A DNA stretch of 44,491 nt from Myxococcota bacterium (GTDB lineage: Bacteria > Myxococcota_A > Polyangia > HGW-17): positions 1 to 44,491 of the forward strand of contig JAHJMN010000207.1 of assembly GCA_018821305.1 (NCBI GenBank), given 5' to 3'. Below the pieces are notes generated by a model. It had not been told where the DNA came from and made no database searches. It worked only from the letters and a program-made list of their open reading frames with translations. The position numbers were made by a program, and so were the translations under genes. Shown here one piece after another: positions 8,146-16,708 of this stretch. Within the stretch, counting starts at the first letter, position 1. Every line of letters starts with the position of its first letter.

Positions 8146-10122
8146 ATGATGAGACTTCTCATTGCCGGAACATGCATAATTCTCTCTTTCGCCGGATCAT
8201 TTCTGTTTAATCGCCATTTTGAGAAATATATTTCAAGGCAAATGAGCAGGGATCTGAGTTCGGGATTTTTCCATGGTCAGAAAATACCGTCTCCATCCAT
8301 CAGTTTCTACACAGGGTCCACAATTAAACTGAATGATATGAAAATCAAATTGGGGAAATTCGACGCTTTTGTTGATGAAGCGGTACTGAAACCCAACTGG
8401 TTAAATTTATTTTCGAAGGGGTCAATTATCAGTGCCGATTTATACAATCCGGAAATGAGGGTAGATCTGGCATATTTTGAGGGTCCATCTCTGGCGAGCA
8501 ACAAGAGTCGCAATGCACTGAAATATATGCTGAAAAAGATTTCTATAAATTATCATAACGGTAATCTCAGAATACGACAGGGAAGGCATCTGTTTCACTT
8601 CCTGGGCTTTAACGGAAAAAGTGATCTTAAGGGTAATCTTCATATAAATTCACCACTTATCAAATATTCAGGTAGTCGTGGTGTCTGGGCAGGGAAAAAT
8701 ATGAAAGCCCATATCCGGGGTACTTCCCTTGAGCAGATGCATATTAATTTCCTCACGGTTTATACCCCGGGTGGGGAAAACTATAATCTTTCCGGCAATC
8801 TTCAAAAAATAACTTCGGATGTATACACCGTTTCTATGGAGTGTTTCCGCGAATCCGAGTACTTTAAATTTCAAGGTACGGGAAGTATCTGGGACCGACA
8901 TTTTAAAATGAAAATAAAAGGATATACGGACATGAATCTTCTTGAGAAGTATTTCAGGAAGTTCTTTCCGGCATTTGATATTCCTCATTTTATGAGTGGA
9001 AAAGTACAAGGGGAGGCGAGCCTTAATTATAAAAACAAACTGGAAGAAATGACTGCCGATGTTACATTTCCGGGAGTTTCAACCATAGCCGGGCCCTTAA
9101 GTTCCGGGAGCCATATCTGGAAACCGGTGCTGGCAAAACTGAAGCTCGATAACCGGGTAAAAGAAAAGAAACTTGATGTTAAATTTTCCAGTGGAGGGAT
9201 TTCCGGCGATCTGAATGTCGTTAGAGAAAAGTCAGGCTTTATTGTTGGTAAATTCAATCTGCATGAAACCACATGCGATGAGCTCTATAAATGGTTTCCC
9301 GATGGTTTTTTAGGTTCACTAAGTGGTATGAGACTTTCGGGAGAAACTGGTTGGAGCTCTGCTTTTTCAATAAATCCGGCCAATCCGGCATCATTTAATG
9401 CAAATGGGCATGTCCACGGTAGTGGCTGCCGTATTGAGAAGTTTCCTGAAAAAGTAGACGTGCAGGAGCTTAAAAACCCGGTAAAAGTGATTCTTAAAGA
9501 TGATTTGGGAAGAAAAATCAGCCGAGTTCTAGGCCCGGAAAATCCTGATTTCATACCATTTGAAAAGATTCCGGCACACCTTTTTGGAGCCTTTGTGGCT
9601 CTGGAAGATCGCCGCTTTATGCACCACAACGGATTTGACTGGCCCCTGATTGTTAAAGCAATCGGGTTCAATCTTGAACGCCGTCAATTCCGAAAAGGTG
9701 CCAGCAGCATCAGTCAACAACTTGTTAAGAACCTGTACCTGTCCGGAGAAAGAACCATTGCAAGGAAAATAGAAGAGGGTGTAATTACCTGGATGATGGA
9801 AAAAACTCTGGATAAAAAGCGCATTTTCGAACTTTACATTAATATCATTGAAATGGGGCCCGGCCTCAGAGGTATAAATGATGGAGCAAGGACGTATTTC
9901 CAGCGTACCGCTGACAATCTTGCACCCAGGATGAGTATTCACCTGGCAAGTTTGACTCCTGCGCCTCGTTACTACTGGCAGATGTTTCGCAAAAAAGCCG
10001 TGCCTGACCGCTGGACTTCCATCATCCGGAAAAACCTGCAAAAACTGTATAGAATGGGAACAATTACGAGGGAAGAATTGAAGCAGGAACTTGAACTGGG
10101 CCTTGTGATTTCAGACTACTGA
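8146..10122 (+). CDS. AsmA-like domain fused to GT51 peptidoglycan glycosyltransferase
   Basis: The 658-residue product has an N-terminal membrane anchor (residues 3-20), then a long beta-rich region (about 50-440) beginning with the AsmA-type pattern of GSTIKLNDMKIKL and LKPNWLNLFSKGSI. The C-terminal third is a class GT51 transglycosylase that polymerises lipid II: ALEDRRFMHHNGFDW (motif 1 with catalytic Glu), GASSISQQLVKN (motif 2), and RKIEEGVITWMMEKTLDKKRI (motif 3, partial quotation of a continuous segment). No transpeptidase domain follows, so it is monofunctional. The ATG at 8146 follows the upstream TGA by one base and has no ribosome-binding site of its own, implying translational coupling. 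The AsmA-like label is from sequence style and needs a profile search. Confidence 0.85.
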   Translation: MMRLLIAGTCIILSFAGSFLFNRHFEKYISRQMSRDLSSGFFHGQKIPSPSISFYTGSTIKLNDMKIKLGKFDAFVDEAVLKPNWLNLFSKGSIISADLYNPEMRVDLAYFEGPSLASNKSRNALKYMLKKISINYHNGNLRIRQGRHLFHFLGFNGKSDLKGNLHINSPLIKYSGSRGVWAGKNMKAHIRGTSLEQMHINFLTVYTPGGENYNLSGNLQKITSDVYTVSMECFRESEYFKFQGTGSIWDRHFKMKIKGYTDMNLLEKYFRKFFPAFDIPHFMSGKVQGEASLNYKNKLEEMTADVTFPGVSTIAGPLSSGSHIWKPVLAKLKLDNRVKEKKLDVKFSSGGISGDLNVVREKSGFIVGKFNLHETTCDELYKWFPDGFLGSLSGMRLSGETGWSSAFSINPANPASFNANGHVHGSGCRIEKFPEKVDVQELKNPVKVILKDDLGRKISRVLGPENPDFIPFEKIPAHLFGAFVALEDRRFMHHNGFDWPLIVKAIGFNLERRQFRKGASSISQQLVKNLYLSGERTIARKIEEGVITWMMEKTLDKKRIFELYINIIEMGPGLRGINDGARTYFQRTADNLAPRMSIHLASLTPAPRYYWQMFRKKAVPDRWTSIIRKNLQKLYRMGTITREELKQELELGLVISDY

Positions 10123-10139
10123 TTATTTTTCCTGACTTC

Positions 10140-10805
10140 CTATTCAACGATGGCATCGAAAGTGACGAAAGTTTCCATAAGATTCTTGATAATTGCCTCG
10201 GAAGTGTAGGTTGCTCCGGAAACACCATCCACATCTCCAATAGCGTCGTAAAGTTCCTGGCAGCCGCCGGAGCACTCATATCCAGGCATCAGAGTCACGT
10301 TATCAATGGAAATGCCGTTAAACTGAGTGAAGAAATCTTCGTACATCATTCCCCACCAGCTTTCCCGCTCATCAATTGTTTCTACGGCCATAGTCACACC
10401 GTCCATTGAAAAGCAGGTCATTGTTTTCACAGTTCCATTAAAACCGTAGTTTGCTTTGCTTACGGCCAAACCTATCTGAGTTCCCTGATCATCAAAGACC
10501 CGGAAAAAAGTGTTGCCACCGGATGTTTCCGAGGAGTTTGTTGAGCCGGGCCAGGTCTGTAAAATTGCTTGAGCCTCTGTCTTTTTCTCATTTGGCGGAA
10601 TGTCAACTACCGTCACATTCGTATTATTAGTGTTATTCGTATTATTGGTGTTGTTGGAATTATTCGTATTATTGATATTATTTGAGTTATTTGTATTGTT
10701 GCTGTTATTTATATTATTGCTGTTATTATTATCATCCTGAGAATTATCGCAGGAGAAAAGAACCAATGAAAATAATAATATCGATAATCTAAACAATGAT
10801 TTCAT
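10140..10805 (-). CDS. FMN-binding-domain lipoprotein with Asn/Thr linker
   Basis: The 221-residue product has a lipoprotein signal (LVLFSC, Cys19), then about 40 residues of Asn, Thr, Ser and Ile repeats (roughly residues 25-65) acting as a spacer. The C-terminal domain matches the FMN_bind family of RnfG/NqrC type: it ends with GVSGATYTSEAI, where the Thr of the SGATxTS motif is the site that ApbE-type transferases link to FMN. This predicts an envelope-exposed flavoprotein electron carrier. No apbE or rnf gene is in the window. The ATG at 10805 has GGAG seven bases upstream. It is the last gene of the minus-strand run, 23 bases after the permease gene. Confidence 0.82.
   Translation of the reverse strand: MKSLFRLSILLFSLVLFSCDNSQDDNNNSNNINNSNNTNNSNNINNTNNSNNTNNTNNTNNTNVTVVDIPPNEKKTEAQAILQTWPGSTNSSETSGGNTFFRVFDDQGTQIGLAVSKANYGFNGTVKTMTCFSMDGVTMAVETIDERESWWGMMYEDFFTQFNGISIDNVTLMPGYECSGGCQELYDAIGDVDGVSGATYTSEAIIKNLMETFVTFDAIVE
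10619..10733 (-). repeat. Asn/Thr-codon microsatellite in the FMN-binding lipoprotein
   Basis: On the coding strand this is a run of AAY-AAY-ACN/AGC/ATA codons with a 9-base period. It encodes the flexible linker after the lipidated Cys. Similar runs occur in three other lipoprotein genes of the window. Gain or loss of 9-base units would preserve frame and change linker length. Confidence 0.7.
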
Positions 10806-10828
10806 AATGTTACTCCAACCATAAAAGG

Positions 10829-12508
10829 TCATTTATCGTCGTACAGGCCTTCAATGGGGCTTACTTTCATTGCCTTCCATGAGGGATAAACCGTTGCAAG
10901 AACTGTAAGAACAATTGATGTACAAGATATCATTAATATATCAAGGGCATTTACACTTACGGGAATTCTTGCAAAAAGGAAAATGTTTTCGCTCATACGG
11001 ATACCGACTTTTGCCAGATAACCGCAGATGCCAAGGCCCGCCGTAAGGCCCAGAATCAAACCAATCAAGCCGATAAAAACACCCTGCAGCATAAAAATAA
11101 AACTTATGCTGCGGTCGGTAGAACCAATGCTTTTCAGGATGCTGATTTCCTGCTGCTTATCCATGACGACCATAATAAGGTTAGCAGTAATTGAAAAAGC
11201 TGCCACAAGGATAATAACTATAAGGATCAGGAACATTACAAACTTTTCAAGTTTCATTGCATTGAACAGTGCTCTGTTTCTGGATTCCCACGTTCCAATA
11301 ACGAAGGAGTCAGGCAAGTTTTTCCTCAGGGATGCTGCTGCGGTATCGATTTTCTTAATGTTGTTAAGCCGGAGTTCCCAGCCGGAAACGGAATTCTTTT
11401 TCTGAGAAAAAAGGGCAGCGGAACCAATTGTGACAAATGCATATTTTAAATCGTATTTAAAATATTTTGTTGAATAAATTCCGGCAATTCGAAAGCGCAG
11501 AAGCTTTGGAATTGGTCCCGTGGGAGACATGGTACCCCGGGGCGAAATGATGTCGATCGCACTACCGAGGCTGACACCGAGAGTTCTAGCTTGTTCCGCA
11601 CTTATGATTATACCCGGTGTATCTGCTGGCCATGGAAGAACCGCTTGACCTGAAGATGTCATTATAATTGAGTAGATTACTCCACTATCCAGCCATTTAA
11701 CCCGGGAAGGAATAATAAGATTGGAAATCGTTCCACTTATCATATGCTTTTCGAGATTGAATGTGGGGTGCAGGGGGGAGATTCCCCGGAGCAAAACTCC
11801 CTGAGTCGCCTCAAATGTGGCGCTTTTCAGGAGTACTTCCTCTTCAAGATAGGGCGCTGCAATTCCTTTAATTGACGATGCCTTAAGGGAATCATCAATT
11901 ATTTTGGAATATTTTTCCCAGTTTTCAATGTGTTGCTGCTCATTTCCTTCAATAACAATGTGAGGGGAAAAACTGAGAATCTGAGACTTCTGCTCCCCTT
12001 CAAGGCCTCCAAGAACGCTCAGAACAACGACCATTGTTGTTGTTCCCAGAAATACTCCAAATATTGAGATAGTTGAGTAAACATTGAAGAAAAACAGAAT
12101 GAAACCAAAGATTAAAACAAGGGCACCTAAGGAAAATAATATTATTGAAGTATAGGAACTTATAAGATTTACAGCTTGAGGAGTAAATCCCGGAATTGAA
12201 AGCATCAATCTGAAGGCCACGGCACCAGCTCCTGCTGCGACACAGGAAATACTGAAAGCAACGATAAAAGCCGGGAGCTTTTTAAACACTCTGAGGGCTA
12301 GAAGCGCGAGGCCGGCAAGGATCAATCCACCACCCACAGGGTATATGAATCGGTTTAAAGAACTGGCAGGGTTATTGATTATTTTTCCCGAAAGAAATAC
12401 TCCAAGACCTCCGAGGAGAAGAACAAATGAGGCAAAAATCACATGGTAGCGAAGTTTGTCAGCCCGGAGATATCTGAAGGATACAAGACTTTCAAATGTA
12501 GTACTCAA
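10829..12508 (-). CDS. LolC/LolE-like ABC transporter permease with extra N-terminal helices
   Basis: The 559-residue protein contains the LolC/E-MacB layout: an inner-membrane helix with FGVFLGTTTMVVVLSVLGGL (about residues 150-170), a periplasmic domain starting PHIVIEG, and a C-terminal FtsX domain with three helices and the cytoplasmic KQQEISILKSIGSTDRSI motif. Family members of about 400 residues begin near the first of these helices; here roughly 145 additional residues contain about four hydrophobic segments. LolCDE extracts lipoproteins for outer-membrane sorting, but no LolD ATPase is adjacent, so the partner must be elsewhere. The start is a TTG two bases after the prfB stop with AGGA inside the end of prfB, implying coupling. 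Confidence 0.82.
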   Translation of the reverse strand: MSTTFESLVSFRYLRADKLRYHVIFASFVLLLGGLGVFLSGKIINNPASSLNRFIYPVGGGLILAGLALLALRVFKKLPAFIVAFSISCVAAGAGAVAFRLMLSIPGFTPQAVNLISSYTSIILFSLGALVLIFGFILFFFNVYSTISIFGVFLGTTTMVVVLSVLGGLEGEQKSQILSFSPHIVIEGNEQQHIENWEKYSKIIDDSLKASSIKGIAAPYLEEEVLLKSATFEATQGVLLRGISPLHPTFNLEKHMISGTISNLIIPSRVKWLDSGVIYSIIMTSSGQAVLPWPADTPGIIISAEQARTLGVSLGSAIDIISPRGTMSPTGPIPKLLRFRIAGIYSTKYFKYDLKYAFVTIGSAALFSQKKNSVSGWELRLNNIKKIDTAAASLRKNLPDSFVIGTWESRNRALFNAMKLEKFVMFLILIVIILVAAFSITANLIMVVMDKQQEISILKSIGSTDRSISFIFMLQGVFIGLIGLILGLTAGLGICGYLAKVGIRMSENIFLFARIPVSVNALDILMISCTSIVLTVLATVYPSWKAMKVSPIEGLYDDK

Positions 12509-12510
12509 AA

Positions 12511-13620
12511 TTAATTTTCCTGTCCTGTGCTTAGCAGGTATTCCCTGATGAAATTATCCAGATCTCCATCCAAAACAGCTTCAACATTGCCGAGTTTGAG
12601 ATCCGTGCGATGATCCGTTACCAGACGGTACGGTGCCAGAACATAAGAACGAATCTGGCTACCGAAATCAATTTTCTGCTTTACGCCAACAATGCCCTCC
12701 ATTTTCTTTTCCTGCTCCAGTTTTTTGAGGTGGTAAAGTTTTGCTTTGAGCATCCTCATTGCCATATTTTTATTCTGGAACTGGCTTCTTTCATTCTGGC
12801 ATGCTGCAACGAGACCCGTGGGGAGGTGAGTAAGTCTGACGGCACTTTCAGTTTTGTTAACGTGCTGCCCTCCGGCCCCGGAAGAACGATATACATCTAC
12901 CCGGAGATCCTCATCTCTGACTTCAATTTCAATTTCGTCATTCAGATCCGGGGTTATGAGAACGCTGGCGAAACTCGTGTGGCGTCGCGCATTTGCGTCA
13001 AATGGGCTGATTCGAACAAGTCGGTGTACTCCGCTTTCGCCGCGGAGAAGGCCGTAAACATAGGGGCCTTCTATGAGGATTGTGCATGAGGCTATTCCTG
13101 CTTCAGCTCCTTCAGTTACATCTAGAAGTGTTGCTTTAAAATTCTTGAATTGAGCCCATCGGAGATACATTCGCTGAAGCATTTCTGCCCAATCCATTGC
13201 TTCCACACCACCAGCTCCTGCATTGATAGCCACCAGCGCATTATTGCGGTCCATATCACCACAGAGCATCCGGGTCATCTCTTTTTTATCCACGGCCTCT
13301 GAAACGGTTACCAGTTCTGTATATCCTTCTTCCAGGGCGCCATCATCTTTTTCTTCCTGAGCCATGGAAACCAGAAGTTTTGCATCTTCAAACTGATTAT
13401 TGATTTTAGTCCAGAAATCCAGAGTATCGCGGATTTCAGAAGCTTTACGAAGAACTTCCTGGGCCTCGTTACGATTATCCCAGAAACCTTCTGATGCTGT
13501 CTGCTCATCAAGGGTTTTCAGTTCTTCAGTAATATGCTCGATGTCCAGATGCCTTTCCATGGCATCAAGCTTTTCTCTTATTGATTTAATGGTTTCTTTG
13601 ATAATATAAAGGTCAACCAT
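12511..13620 (-). CDS. prfB: Peptide chain release factor 2
   Basis: RF2 recognises UGA and UAA stop codons and triggers peptide release on the ribosome. The 369-residue protein has the N-terminal helical domain, the codon-recognition tripeptide in VRISPFDANARRH (SPF, diagnostic of RF2) and the catalytic GGQ in SSGAGGQHVNKTESAVRLTH. The reading frame is continuous through the region (after MERHLDIEH) where many bacteria use an autoregulatory +1 frameshift, and I see no in-frame UGA with a preceding CUU, so that control appears absent. It sits between the exchanger gene (27 bases upstream) and the permease gene (2 bases downstream). Confidence 0.96.
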   Translation of the reverse strand: MVDLYIIKETIKSIREKLDAMERHLDIEHITEELKTLDEQTASEGFWDNRNEAQEVLRKASEIRDTLDFWTKINNQFEDAKLLVSMAQEEKDDGALEEGYTELVTVSEAVDKKEMTRMLCGDMDRNNALVAINAGAGGVEAMDWAEMLQRMYLRWAQFKNFKATLLDVTEGAEAGIASCTILIEGPYVYGLLRGESGVHRLVRISPFDANARRHTSFASVLITPDLNDEIEIEVRDEDLRVDVYRSSGAGGQHVNKTESAVRLTHLPTGLVAACQNERSQFQNKNMAMRMLKAKLYHLKKLEQEKKMEGIVGVKQKIDFGSQIRSYVLAPYRLVTDHRTDLKLGNVEAVLDGDLDNFIREYLLSTGQEN

Positions 13621-13647
13621 GATGGCGAGTTCTCCGAGGGGTTTTTA

Positions 13648-14586
13648 TCATTTAATGACGAGCCAGGCAAGGTATCCTGAATATGCGGCGAGTAAAAACA
13701 AACCTTCAAGCCGCGATACCTTTCTCCCAGTGAGCATAATGGGGAACAAAATCAGTGTAAATGAGCTTAAGACAGCGAGATCAATAAAACTGAATGTTCC
13801 GGATTTTGCCGAAATAGGATGGATAACGGAAGTCAGGCCGATGACAAAAAGAATATTGAAAATGTTACTGCCAACTACATTTCCGATTGCAATTTCCGAT
13901 TGCTTTTTTATTGCGGCAACAACTGATGCTGCCAGTTCGGGAAGTGAAGTACCTATAGCAACAATTGTAAGGCCAATCACTTTCTCACTCATTCCTGCCC
14001 AGTCAGCAATTTTGACAGCTCCTTTGACTACAAGATGGCCTCCTGCAACCAGTAAAACGATGCCAAGAAGAATAAGTCCCATTGATAAAGCAGTGGACTT
14101 TTGTTTTTCAGGCTTCTCTTCGTCATTTTTTTCACTTCCGAAAAAGATGAGGAAAAGAGTATATGCGGCTCCTGAAATTAAAAGTATTGCACCTTCGATG
14201 CGTGAGATTTTACTGTCGCGGAGAAAAACAATAAATGCTGCAGTTGCCAAAAGCATGACAAAATAATCTCTGCGGAGAATTGAGCGTGCAACGGGAACTC
14301 CGGCAATCAAAGCTGTAAAACCGAGTATTAATCCGATATTTCCGATATTACTCCCAAGGACGTTTCCCAGGGCAAGTTCCGGTTTCCCCTGAATTGAAGA
14401 AGCGGTGCTGACAACCAGTTCTGGAAGACTGGTACCATAACTGACGATGGTAAGACCCACAACGGTCACCGAAATGCCCAGTCTTATTGCTATGGCACTT
14501 CCCCCGGAGATCAGAAAATCTGCACCGCCAATAAGACAGGCGATACCCCCGGCCAGCATCAGAAATATTATCAGGACATCAATCAT
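13648..14586 (-). CDS. Calcium/sodium antiporter of the CaCA (YrbG) family
   Basis: The 312-residue inner-membrane protein has about ten hydrophobic segments and the two inverted alpha repeats that define this exchanger family: GLTIVSYGTSLPEL with GNVLGSNIGNIGL in the first half and GLTIVAIGTSLPELAAS with GNVVGSNIFNIL in the second. The charged loop between the halves includes GSEKNDEEKPEKQKS. Conserved Glu in both GTSLPEL motifs is the ion-coordinating residue in the family. It belongs to the same minus-strand run as tatD and prfB. Direction and ions are inferred from family knowledge. Confidence 0.93.
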   Translation of the reverse strand: MIDVLIIFLMLAGGIACLIGGADFLISGGSAIAIRLGISVTVVGLTIVSYGTSLPELVVSTASSIQGKPELALGNVLGSNIGNIGLILGFTALIAGVPVARSILRRDYFVMLLATAAFIVFLRDSKISRIEGAILLISGAAYTLFLIFFGSEKNDEEKPEKQKSTALSMGLILLGIVLLVAGGHLVVKGAVKIADWAGMSEKVIGLTIVAIGTSLPELAASVVAAIKKQSEIAIGNVVGSNIFNILFVIGLTSVIHPISAKSGTFSFIDLAVLSSFTLILFPIMLTGRKVSRLEGLFLLAAYSGYLAWLVIK

Positions 14587-14666
14587 TTTAACCCTTTATA
14601 ACCATATGGACGGAGAAAATAGAATGCATCCGGAAAATCACTTCGGGAATAAAAAAAGCCTACCGA

Positions 14667-15431
14667 TCATAACCCGGAAATGCATTTTCGAGCGTTTATA
14701 GTAGTTATTTCAGCGGTTTTTTCAAGCGAAATAGCCAGAAAATTGGAGATAAATTCCGCTGTGTTTTTTACCATGGAAACTGTGCACAAACGACCACGGA
14801 AGGGAACGGGGGCAAGAAACGGAGCGTCTGTTTCAATAAGTATGCGTTCAAGAGGCATTAATGAAAGAGCGTCTCTCACGGATGAGGCGTTGGGAAATGT
14901 CACAATTCCACTGAAACTGATGTAAAAACCCAAATCCAGAAATTTCTTTGCTGTGGGTGCATCTGATGTGTAGCAATGAAGTACGCTGCCCTCTGAAGCT
15001 GGATGCTCAGATAGAATTTCAAGGGCATCATCATGGGCATCGCGAAGGTGAAGCATCACGGGGATCTTGTTTTCGCGAGCAATATCAAGCTGCAGGGCAA
15101 AAATCTCCTTCTGGATGTCCGGGGGGCTGAAATTATAATGATAATCAAGACCGATCTCGCCAAAAAGACTGATAGACGATTTATTTTCCAGGATGGCATT
15201 CGTGAAATTTTCGCTGTACTGAGATGCATTATGAGGATGTGTTCCTGCCGCAACAAAGATTTCTGAATCCGCTGCTGCTAAAGCAAGGGAAAGATCCAGT
15301 TCGTCGGAATTGAGGGCTACAGATGTTATATACCGTACATCGTTTTTTCGTGCGTCAGCAATTGTTTCTTCCGGGGACATCACTCCCTTTTTTTTCATGA
15401 AAAGATGTGCGTGTGTGTCAAAAAGTTCCAT
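14667..15431 (-). CDS. TatD-family metal-dependent hydrolase/deoxyribonuclease
   Basis: The 254-residue protein has the TatD/YcfH amidohydrolase-barrel motifs: DTHAHL (metal-binding His pair), AAGTHPHNA, GEIGLDYHY, PVMLHLRDAHDDALEIL, VLHCY, and ILIETDAPFLAP with the catalytic Asp. The usual RGKxNEP loop that follows is altered to RGRLCTVS, an unusual change. Members act as 3'-5' exonucleases or D-tyrosyl/formaldehyde-related hydrolases; the exact role here is not predictable. The ATG has AGGAAT upstream. tatD near holB and ricT is a recurrent bacterial neighbourhood. Confidence 0.92.
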   Translation of the reverse strand: MELFDTHAHLFMKKKGVMSPEETIADARKNDVRYITSVALNSDELDLSLALAAADSEIFVAAGTHPHNASQYSENFTNAILENKSSISLFGEIGLDYHYNFSPPDIQKEIFALQLDIARENKIPVMLHLRDAHDDALEILSEHPASEGSVLHCYTSDAPTAKKFLDLGFYISFSGIVTFPNASSVRDALSLMPLERILIETDAPFLAPVPFRGRLCTVSMVKNTAEFISNFLAISLEKTAEITTINARKCISGL

Positions 15432-15501
15432 TTTTTATTCCTGTGATGTCTGTAATCAGAAAAAAATTAACCATCCTATAACCTGATTCAATACAGCTAT
15501 A

Positions 15502-16599
15502 TTATGATACGAAATCGCTGATTTCCTTTATTGTTTCAGAATCCAGATTCTTATCTTTACTTAGTGTTGTCAAGTCCCCCGCAAGGGTAGTGATGTCATT
15601 TCCGTTGTTTTTTAAATCATGGCAAATATTGAGAACCGCACGGACAGAGGTTTCTTTTTCCGGCCTTTTCTTTTCTGTCAATTTACCGATGTAACTGACA
15701 AGAAACCTGGCAGCGTCATAACTCGATGTGTGACCAAGTTTGTCCAGAGCCTGCATTCTGGTTTGAAAAATAAAACTGGAAGTTCGTTGCTCAAGGTATT
15801 TGAGAGTACGGTTATCACCCAGTCGCACCATCAGTGAGGCAATGGAAATTCGTCTTTCCGTTGAGAGAAAAATCTTCCGGAAATTCTTTTGAAGGACCCG
15901 AAGAACATCTTTATTATCTTTAATTGAATTGGAAATAGCCTCCAAAGCATTTACGGCATTCTCTCCATAAACATCATGGGTGGTGTACCTGAGTAAAAAG
16001 TCCGAACAGGAAGTGTCGCCAAGTCTGGTAGCCGTAAAGGCCGCCTCAAATCTGATGATTTCATAAGGATGAGATTTGTGTAATTCCAATACTTTATTAA
16101 TTGCCTCGGTGTAACTTAAATCTCCGAGGGCAATCATCAGGTTTGTTTTAATTTCCTGATCTCCTTCCTCATCAAGTCTTTTTAAAATTTCATGAGCTGA
16201 GGATGAGTAATTCTTTTCAACCAGGGAAATCGGGGCTTGAAAACGCACTTCAGTATGAGGGCTTCTCAGAAGTTTTACGAGGAGTTGTTCAGTATCCCGA
16301 GTTGTTCTACCCATTGCCACCGTGGCTGCTTCCCTGACCATTGGGTAATCATCATCCAGCATCTGCTCAATCTGCTCGAAATGATCATCGACGCGGTTCA
16401 GTTCCATGATACTGGCAAGGGCACTGTGGCGAATAAGAGGTCGTCCATCTACAAGAAAAAAGCCTGCAAGCTCTGAGGCTCGATCTTTAACGGTGGTGTC
16501 TTTTCGACCGAGTTCACTAACAAGTGTGTGCAAGTCCCTGTCATTTCTGATTCGGAGGTCTCCCCAGAATTCATGTGCAAGCTCTTCTTTTCGATTCAT
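15502..16599 (-). CDS. HEAT-repeat protein
   Basis: The 365-residue product has repeated two-helix units, for example PLIRHSALASIMELNRV, PMVREAATVAMGR, TEVRFQAPISLVEK and EIIRFEAAFTATRLGD, typical of HEAT/PBS-lyase-like repeats that form protein-binding solenoids. There is no signal peptide or membrane segment, so it should be cytosolic. The ATG at 16599 follows GTGGAG with six bases between; a GTG at 16611 would add four residues. It lies between ricT and the tatD-family gene in a presumed operon. Its partner is unknown. Confidence 0.85.
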   Translation of the reverse strand: MNRKEELAHEFWGDLRIRNDRDLHTLVSELGRKDTTVKDRASELAGFFLVDGRPLIRHSALASIMELNRVDDHFEQIEQMLDDDYPMVREAATVAMGRTTRDTEQLLVKLLRSPHTEVRFQAPISLVEKNYSSSAHEILKRLDEEGDQEIKTNLMIALGDLSYTEAINKVLELHKSHPYEIIRFEAAFTATRLGDTSCSDFLLRYTTHDVYGENAVNALEAISNSIKDNKDVLRVLQKNFRKIFLSTERRISIASLMVRLGDNRTLKYLEQRTSSFIFQTRMQALDKLGHTSSYDAARFLVSYIGKLTEKKRPEKETSVRAVLNICHDLKNNGNDITTLAGDLTTLSKDKNLDSETIKEISDFVS

Positions 16600-16708
16600 A
16601 TATAACTCCACAACTGTCTTGATTTTTGCGTTTGTGTGATCATTAAAATTGGTCTGTACAAACAGCGGATCGTAATTTCACGACAGAAACTAATTTTCTT
16701 TTAAGGAT

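Noticed and set aside
10122-10140. Family A core remnant after the transglycosylase gene
   Set aside because: TTTCCTGACTTCCT matches the core over only about 14 bases and overlaps the end of a coding region, so chance is likely.
13619-14266. 215-codon open frame opposite the antiporter gene
   Set aside because: The minus strand encodes clear CaCA alpha repeats; the opposing frame has no recognisable features.
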